DNA from: Dysgonamonadaceae bacterium | Lineage (GTDB): Bacteria > Bacteroidota > Bacteroidia > Bacteroidales > Azobacteroidaceae | Assembly: GCA_031284225.1 (NCBI GenBank) | Contig: JAITAH010000234.1 | Location: forward strand, 1 to 29,598 | DNA length: 29,598 nucleotides | Reading direction: 5' to 3' | Part shown: positions 24,526 to 29,598 of the stretch, one piece after another | Layout of the letters: each line of letters starts with the position of its first letter | Position numbering within the stretch: the stretch's first letter is position 1 | The notes under the pieces: model-generated | Told to the model about the DNA's origin: nothing | Database searches by the model: none | The model's input: the letters and a program-made list of their open reading frames with translations, nothing else | Position numbers and translations under genes: made by a program

Positions 24526-26535
24526 ATGCAGAAATACAATATTTTGCAACTCAAAGACATGGATCAAAACAGTTTGATCAGTTTAGCTAAAGAATTGGGA
24601 TTAACTAAAGTTGAAAAACTACAAAAAAACGATTTGGTTTATCAGATTTTAGACCAGCAGGCCATTGTTAATGCAGCGATGCAAGCCACGCTGGATAAAA
24701 GCGATCGCAGACGGGGAAGGCCCCGGAAGCAACAACCGGCGGCGTCCCCTAATCAAGCGAAAAACGTTCCGGAAGCCAAGGCTACCAAAGACACGCCTGA
24801 AAAAGACGAAAATCAAGCGCCGAAAAATAAACCCGGACGAAGAAACAAAAAAGGAAAACCGGAAAACAATCCGCCACAACAAACGGTCAATCAGGCCGAA
24901 CCTCCGGCTGACGTCAAACCCGAAACAACGCCGGAAGCGCCGGTTGAAAAAACCGTCCGCAAGAAAAGAGAACGGATTACATCGCCCGTACAAATCAACA
25001 TTCACCCCACCGAAGCGAATGAACCGCCGATAAAAGATTTATTTGCATCGATCGCCGTGCCTGCCATCCAACCGCCGGCTATTAGCGCCGGCGAAGACCA
25101 TCCGCCGGTCCGGGAAACGCAACAACCGGAAGAACCGAGCGTCGCATCTGCGCCTGCGCCTCCCGCCGCTGGACAAACTCCGGCGACCGAAGAATCCGCC
25201 GGTTCTCATAAACTGGTTTTCCGGCACAGTCCTCAAGTCAACAGCGTGATGGATCAGGTTTTATTTACTAAACCCAACCCGCAACAATCCAATAAGAACA
25301 ATCCGAATCTCAATAAAAATAAAATCCAACCCAGCAATCCCAACAATCCGAACGCTATCAACAACAATGTAAACCATCTGCCCGTTAAAGAAAAAGCCTT
25401 TGAATTTGAAGGCATACTGACCGGCGCCGGCGTTTTAGAAATTATTCAGGAAGGCTATGGATTTTTACGTTCGTCGGATTACAACTACCTGTCGTCGGCC
25501 GACGATATTTATGTATCCTTGTCGCAAATCAAACTTTTCGGCTTGAAGACCGGCGATGTGGTGGAAGGTCCTATCCGTCCGCCAAAAGAAGGCGAAAAAT
25601 TCTTTCCATTAGTTAAAGTGGATTTGATTAACGGCTTGCGTCCGGAAGAAGTCCGCGACCGCGTACCGTTCGATCATCTGACGCCGCTTTTCCCTGACGA
25701 GAAATTCCATCTAACCCGGAGCATGAGTCCCAAAGTGATGGACAAATTGGCGCCCCGCGTCGTCGATTTATTTTCACCCATCGGAAAAGGCCAGCGCGGA
25801 TTGATCGTCGCTCAACCGAAAACCGGTAAAACCGTGTTGTTGAAAGACATTGCCAACTCGATTGCCTGGAATCATCCCGAAGTGTATATGATTGTCCTAC
25901 TCATCGACGAACGGCCGGAAGAAGTTACCGATATGCAACGTAGCGTTGACGCCGAAGTGATCGCTTCCACGTTCGACGAACCGGCCGAACGCCACGTAAA
26001 AATAGCAGATATTGTCCTGAACAAAGCCAAACGAATGGTTGAATGCGGCCACGATGTCGTTATCCTGCTCGATTCCATTACCCGTCTGGCACGCGCGTAC
26101 AATACCGTACAACCGGCTTCGGGAAAAGTATTATCCGGCGGTGTGGATGCTAACGCTCTGCAAAAGCCCAAACGCTTTTTTGGCGCCGCCCGCAATATCG
26201 AAAACGGAGGTTCCCTCACCATTATCGCTACCGCATTAACGGAAACCGGTTCTAAAATGGATGATGTCATCTTTGAAGAATTCAAGGGTACGGGTAATAT
26301 GGAATTGCAATTAGACCGCAAACTGTCGAACAAACGGATTTACCCGGCTGTCGATATTGTTGCTTCCAGTACCCGCCGCGACGATTTGCTCCAAGAACGC
26401 GACACCGTCAACCGCATGTGGATTTTGCGCAAATACCTTTCCGATATGAACAGCCTCGAAGCCATGGAGTTTGTAAAAGACCGCATGGAAAAAACATACA
26501 GCAACGACGAGTTTTTATTGTCCATGAACGGATAA
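24526..26535 (+). CDS. rho: Transcription termination factor Rho with long disordered insert
   Basis: A 669-aa Rho. The helical N-terminal Rho_N domain is at 1-45 ('[18 protein letters not shown]'). The OB-fold RNA-binding domain starts near 295 ('[15 protein letters not shown]'). The ATPase core has a Walker A '[12 protein letters not shown]' near 429 and Walker B '[16 protein letters not shown]' near 510; the C-terminal '[18 protein letters not shown]' is also typical. It is far longer than the E. coli protein because residues about 50-290 are a low-complexity insert, first rich in K, P and E, then an asparagine-rich stretch (about 248-290). Bacteroides Rho carries a comparable disordered region, reported to drive condensate formation. 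It acts as a hexameric RNA helicase that ends transcription, and has its own promoter. Confidence 0.97.
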   Translation: MQKYNILQLKDMDQNSLISLAKELGLTKVEKLQKNDLVYQILDQQAIVNAAMQATLDKSDRRRGRPRKQQPAASPNQAKNVPEAKATKDTPEKDENQAPKNKPGRRNKKGKPENNPPQQTVNQAEPPADVKPETTPEAPVEKTVRKKRERITSPVQINIHPTEANEPPIKDLFASIAVPAIQPPAISAGEDHPPVRETQQPEEPSVASAPAPPAAGQTPATEESAGSHKLVFRHSPQVNSVMDQVLFTKPNPQQSNKNNPNLNKNKIQPSNPNNPNAINNNVNHLPVKEKAFEFEGILTGAGVLEIIQEGYGFLRSSDYNYLSSADDIYVSLSQIKLFGLKTGDVVEGPIRPPKEGEKFFPLVKVDLINGLRPEEVRDRVPFDHLTPLFPDEKFHLTRSMSPKVMDKLAPRVVDLFSPIGKGQRGLIVAQPKTGKTVLLKDIANSIAWNHPEVYMIVLLIDERPEEVTDMQRSVDAEVIASTFDEPAERHVKIADIVLNKAKRMVECGHDVVILLDSITRLARAYNTVQPASGKVLSGGVDANALQKPKRFFGAARNIENGGSLTIIATALTETGSKMDDVIFEEFKGTGNMELQLDRKLSNKRIYPAVDIVASSTRRDDLLQERDTVNRMWILRKYLSDMNSLEAMEFVKDRMEKTYSNDEFLLSMNG

Positions 26536-26570
26536 AAAAACGAACCGGAAAACCGGACGTTCCTGCTAAA

Positions 26571-26614
26571 AAAAAGAAAGCTGCCTCGCTCAAGAGACAG
26601 CTTTCTTTTTATTT
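26571..26614. terminator. Bidirectional intrinsic terminator between rho and gapA
   Basis: The stem AGAAAGCTG/CAGCTTTCT (26575-26583 with 26598-26606) is flanked by A-rich sequence on the left and T-rich sequence on the right, so it works for rho (+) and convergent gapA (-). It begins about 40 bases after the rho stop. Confidence 0.8.
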
Positions 26615-26631
26615 ATCGCCGGTTTCCCGGA

Positions 26632-27672
<1,041 letters not shown>

Positions 27673-27864
27673 TCACAATTCTTGTTTGCCTTCTTTTTGC
27701 AGCACAAAAGTAGTATTTTTTTGATGATTTATCAAAGAAATTTTTGCTTTTCTTTGTTTGTACGGGCGATTATTTTCACATTCGCAACGGGCGGAGGCAC
27801 AGGAGGCTAAAAGCGACAGTATCGCTGCGCCGGCTGTGAATTGGAAGAAACGGATGGTTTTCAT
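27673..27864 (-). CDS. Putative small lipoprotein
   Basis: A 63-aa frame with a lipoprotein signal: 'MKTIRFFQFTAGAAILSLLASC' gives lipobox LASC with C22, followed by a Cys- and Arg-rich segment 'CASARCECENNRPYKQRKAK'. The ATG at 27864 (or the adjacent one at 27867) is chosen because a TATATTTG promoter box lies about 25 bases upstream (27891-27898). I recognise no family. The 3' end of the frame overlaps the gapA promoter (27705-27736), so the last about 20 residues may be poorly conserved. It could be a real small surface protein or a chance frame. Confidence 0.45.
   Translation of the reverse strand: MKTIRFFQFTAGAAILSLLASCASARCECENNRPYKQRKAKISLINHQKNTTFVLQKEGKQEL
27705..27736 (-). promoter_or_regulatory. 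Promoter of gapA
   Basis: On the minus strand TTTG (27733-27736), 20 bases, then TACTTTTG (27705-27712) match the -33/-7 consensus. The transcript would have a leader of about 65 bases before the gapA ATG. Confidence 0.65.
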
Positions 27865-27890
27865 CATTCTTTCTTTTTGAATTGAGAAGA

Positions 27891-27919
27891 CAAATATAGC
27901 TGAAATTTTCCACATTACA
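27891..27919 (-). repeat. Dispersed 29-nt repeat, copy B, containing a promoter box
   Basis: 28 of 29 bases match copy A (22334-22362). On the minus strand the copy ends in TATATTTG (27891-27898), a perfect -7 box for the small lipoprotein gene. GTTG (27918-27921) sits exactly 19 bases upstream as a near -33 box, so the repeat spans almost a whole promoter. Confidence 0.65.
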
Positions 27920-28172
27920 ACAATCGTTTCCCGGCTCCGGACGCGGCAAAACTGTCTTTATAATCTATTCACCTGAAGTCGGGAGAAGACATAGCCTCTT
28001 ATGGACTATATCTCAATAGAATACGATATAAAACGAGCGATTTTTCCCGTATAGGAACAAGCTGTTCGTCGTGTACCGAGTACCCAAAACATTTCCGCTT
28101 CCAATTTCTTTCGTGAAGAAATCCGAAGCGGAAATAATCCTGCGAGTTTGTATTTACCGACGGGCCGCCGTT
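27920..28172. other. Intergenic stretch between putative lipoprotein and glucosaminidase
   Basis: About 250 bases with no supported gene. It holds a strong stem-loop downstream of the glucosaminidase gene and a GAACA/TGTTC inverted repeat. The middle (about 27960-28060) shows nothing I can name. Confidence 0.4.
28091..28135 (-). terminator. Long two-part stem-loop after the glucosaminidase gene
   Basis: ATTTCCGCTTC pairs perfectly with GAAGCGGAAAT (28091-28101 with 28125-28135). A second 7-bp stem ATTTCTT/AAGAAAT (28104-28110 with 28116-28122) sits inside, separated by a 2-by-2 internal loop, with a 5-base apex. On the minus strand it is followed by a weak TGTTTTGG. It lies 37 bases past the stop and is a likely terminator or 3'-end stabiliser. 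Confidence 0.55.
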
Positions 28173-29060
28173 TCAGCGCAGCCGTAACATGTCGCCTTCT
28201 TCCGGTACGTAGTCGAAAGGCCTCTTATTCAGCTTGTAAAGCCTTTTTACTTGCATTCCGTATTGCTGGGAAATGCTGTGCATCGATTCTCCAACTTTCA
28301 CGATGTGCTCGTAATAGGGTTTTTCGGCTTTTTTCAGTTTCTTTTCCAGATAAACAATATCGCCCGGGCGCAACGGAAAATCTTCCGGCGCTTCGTTGTA
28401 TTGAGCGATGCGCTTGACTTTGAAACCGATATCTTCCGCTATCCGGGCATAACTGTCGTTCGCTTCGGTCAGCAGGTAGAGCAGGCCGTGGTCTCGGTAA
28501 ATGGAACGTCGCAACGGGGTTTCGACCGGCTTATCCTGCTGCCGGTGAAGGTCGTAGCGATACAGTTCGTAATCTTCGATTAATTTAATCAGTTTATTAG
28601 CGTAGGCTTTGTCGGTGGCGTATCCGCATTGTTGCAAGCCTTTGGCCCAGGCGCGGTAATCGGTCATATCCAACTGAAACAAGGCGGCATAGCGCGTCCG
28701 TTGTAAAAAAAGAGCATGGTCTTCGTAAGAATCTTCCGCTTTTTTGTAACTCCGGAAACAGTCGTTCGGCCCGTCGTCGGCGCGATATACCCGCTTTCCC
28801 GTCCAATCGGAATGACATTTAATTCCAAAATGATTGTTGGCTTTGAGAACTAAATCGCCTTTTCCCGCGCCTGACTCCAGCAAGCCCTGCGCCAGCGTAA
28901 TACTGGCCGGAATGTGATGCTTAGTCATCTGCCGAACGGCTAAATCTTTGTAAATACGGACATACTCCACATAATCCGGATTTCGTTTTTGAGCCGGCAA
29001 CAAGGCTGGCAGTAAAAAGAAAGCACAAAACGCGACGGCTGTACAAAGGTGTATTTTCAT
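28173..29060 (-). CDS. Glucosaminidase (GH73-type) with two LysM domains
   Basis: A 295-aa exported peptidoglycan hydrolase. The signal peptide ends about residue 24 ('LLPALLPAQ'). The catalytic domain (about 30-175) has 'ITLAQGLLESGAGKGDL' with catalytic E62, 'ANNHFGIKC', 'CFRSYKKAEDSYEDHALFL' and 'YATDKAYANKLIKLIE', as in FlgJ-like or mannosyl-glycoprotein endo-N-acetylglucosaminidases. Two LysM-like wall-binding segments follow: about 193-240 ('DSYARIAEDIGFKVKRIAQYN') and 248-295 ('HIVKVGESMHSISQQYGM'). It should cut glycan strands of the wall in the periplasm during growth or division. It is divergent from cdd with a 41-base gap to the cdd start chosen here. Confidence 0.92.
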   Translation of the reverse strand: MKIHLCTAVAFCAFFLLPALLPAQKRNPDYVEYVRIYKDLAVRQMTKHHIPASITLAQGLLESGAGKGDLVLKANNHFGIKCHSDWTGKRVYRADDGPNDCFRSYKKAEDSYEDHALFLQRTRYAALFQLDMTDYRAWAKGLQQCGYATDKAYANKLIKLIEDYELYRYDLHRQQDKPVETPLRRSIYRDHGLLYLLTEANDSYARIAEDIGFKVKRIAQYNEAPEDFPLRPGDIVYLEKKLKKAEKPYYEHIVKVGESMHSISQQYGMQVKRLYKLNKRPFDYVPEEGDMLRLR

Positions 29061-29085
29061 ATTTGAAACGAATCGTTTATATTTG
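29055..29085 (+). promoter_or_regulatory. Promoter of cdd
   Basis: TATATTTG (29078-29085) matches TAnnTTTG; TTTC lies 19 bases upstream (29055-29058) in place of TTTG. It places the transcription start about 10 bases before the ATG at 29102. The upstream part overlaps the start codon of the divergent glucosaminidase gene. Confidence 0.5.
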
Positions 29086-29101
29086 CATTAAAAATTATTC
29101 C

Positions 29102-29572
29102 ATGGAAGAACTAAAAATTACTGCAAAGATACGCGTTTGTGATTACAACGAACTGAATTCTGTCGAAAAAAAATTAATTGATCGGGCGAAAGAAGCGGTT
29201 ATGCGGGCTTACACGCCTTATTCTGGGTTTCAAGTAGGGGCAGCGGTGGGGTTGGCCAATCAGGAAATTATCGCCGGGAGCAATCAGGAAAACGTGGCCT
29301 TCCCGTCCGGATTATGCGCCGAGCGGACGGCGCTGTTCTATGCCAATTCCCGGTTTCCGGATACGGCGGTCGATGCCATTGCCGTGGCCGCCTATACCGA
29401 TGGGGATTTTACGGACGATCCGGTTTCGCCCTGCGGCGCCTGCCGCCAAGTGATTCTGGAAACGCAAAACCGCTACCGACATCCGGTGCGAATGATTCTT
29501 TACGGTAAAAAAATGATTTACGTGATTGAACAGATTACCGACCTGTTGCCCTTGGCTTTTGGTACGTTTTAA
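29102..29572 (+). CDS. cdd: Cytidine deaminase
   Basis: A 156-aa zinc enzyme that converts cytidine and deoxycytidine to uridine and deoxyuridine for pyrimidine salvage. Zinc ligands C72, C111 and C114 and the proton-shuttle E74 are seen in 'LCAERTALFY' and 'SPCGACRQV'; 'YTPYSGFQVGAA' (38-49) forms part of the active site. This is the small tetrameric type with three cysteine ligands. The ATG at 29102 is preferred to an in-frame ATG at 29063 because the promoter -7 box (29078-29085) lies between them. Confidence 0.95.
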   Translation: MEELKITAKIRVCDYNELNSVEKKLIDRAKEAVMRAYTPYSGFQVGAAVGLANQEIIAGSNQENVAFPSGLCAERTALFYANSRFPDTAVDAIAVAAYTDGDFTDDPVSPCGACRQVILETQNRYRHPVRMILYGKKMIYVIEQITDLLPLAFGTF

Positions 29573-29580
29573 ATCGAAAG

Positions 29581-29597
29581 CCGGCGTCGGATGCCGG
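29581..29597 (+). terminator. Possible terminator stem at the window edge
   Basis: CCGGC (29581-29585) and GCCGG (29593-29597) can pair with a 7-base loop, 8 bases after the cdd stop. The window ends before any T-run could be seen. Confidence 0.25.
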
Positions 29598-29598
29598 A

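Noticed and set aside
29063..29101. Upstream in-frame start for cdd
   Set aside because: The best -7 promoter box lies between this ATG and the one at 29102, so it would not be transcribed.

Overview
The window looks like a chromosomal segment of a Bacteroidales-type member of the Bacteroidota. It has a hybrid two-component regulator of the PUL type, type IX secretion sorting domains, promoters of the TTTG-N19/20-TAnnTTTG type, few Shine-Dalgarno sequences, and a Rho factor with a long disordered insert. T9SS sorting domains on glycosidases argue against a typical Bacteroides and suggest a Paludibacter- or Dysgonomonadaceae-like lineage. That placement is inference.

Positions 1-16081 (+ strand) hold one tightly spaced polysaccharide utilization operon. 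It contains the 3' end of a T9SS-sorted protein, a GH43, a GH74 (xyloglucanase family), a GH44 with a T9SS sorting domain, a second GH43, a GH3 (ATGA overlap), a 1378-aa hybrid two-component system (HTCS) and a second GH3. GH74 plus GH44 plus GH43 and GH3 points to xyloglucan or arabino-xyloglucan breakdown. The endo-acting enzymes cut the backbone, the GH43s trim arabinose or xylose, the GH3s remove terminal beta-linked sugars, and the HTCS senses a released oligosaccharide. No SusC/SusD pair, GH31 or GH95 lies in the window; they may lie upstream.

Positions 16082-16529 carry a decayed IS66-family transposase with an internal deletion. A minus-strand block follows: an intracellular GH13 alpha-amylase with an alpha/beta-hydrolase-fold gene (16530-19250), a tRNA-Lys(TTT) with clear promoter and terminator, a small secreted DUF3244-like protein with a branched terminator, and a TPR/transmembrane/HTH regulator. 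A gene-free stretch of about 500 bases (21965-22461) follows, holding an orphan + strand terminator and one copy of a 29-nt dispersed repeat.

Positions 22462-29598 are housekeeping: a PAP2 phosphatase overlapping tilS, then rho, then convergent gapA, a putative small lipoprotein, a glucosaminidase/LysM peptidoglycan hydrolase, and divergent cdd.

I found no CRISPR array, rRNA, phage or defence system. The most unusual items are non-coding: the dispersed promoter-like repeat, two near-leaderless promoter/start arrangements, the branched terminator, and the orphan terminator.
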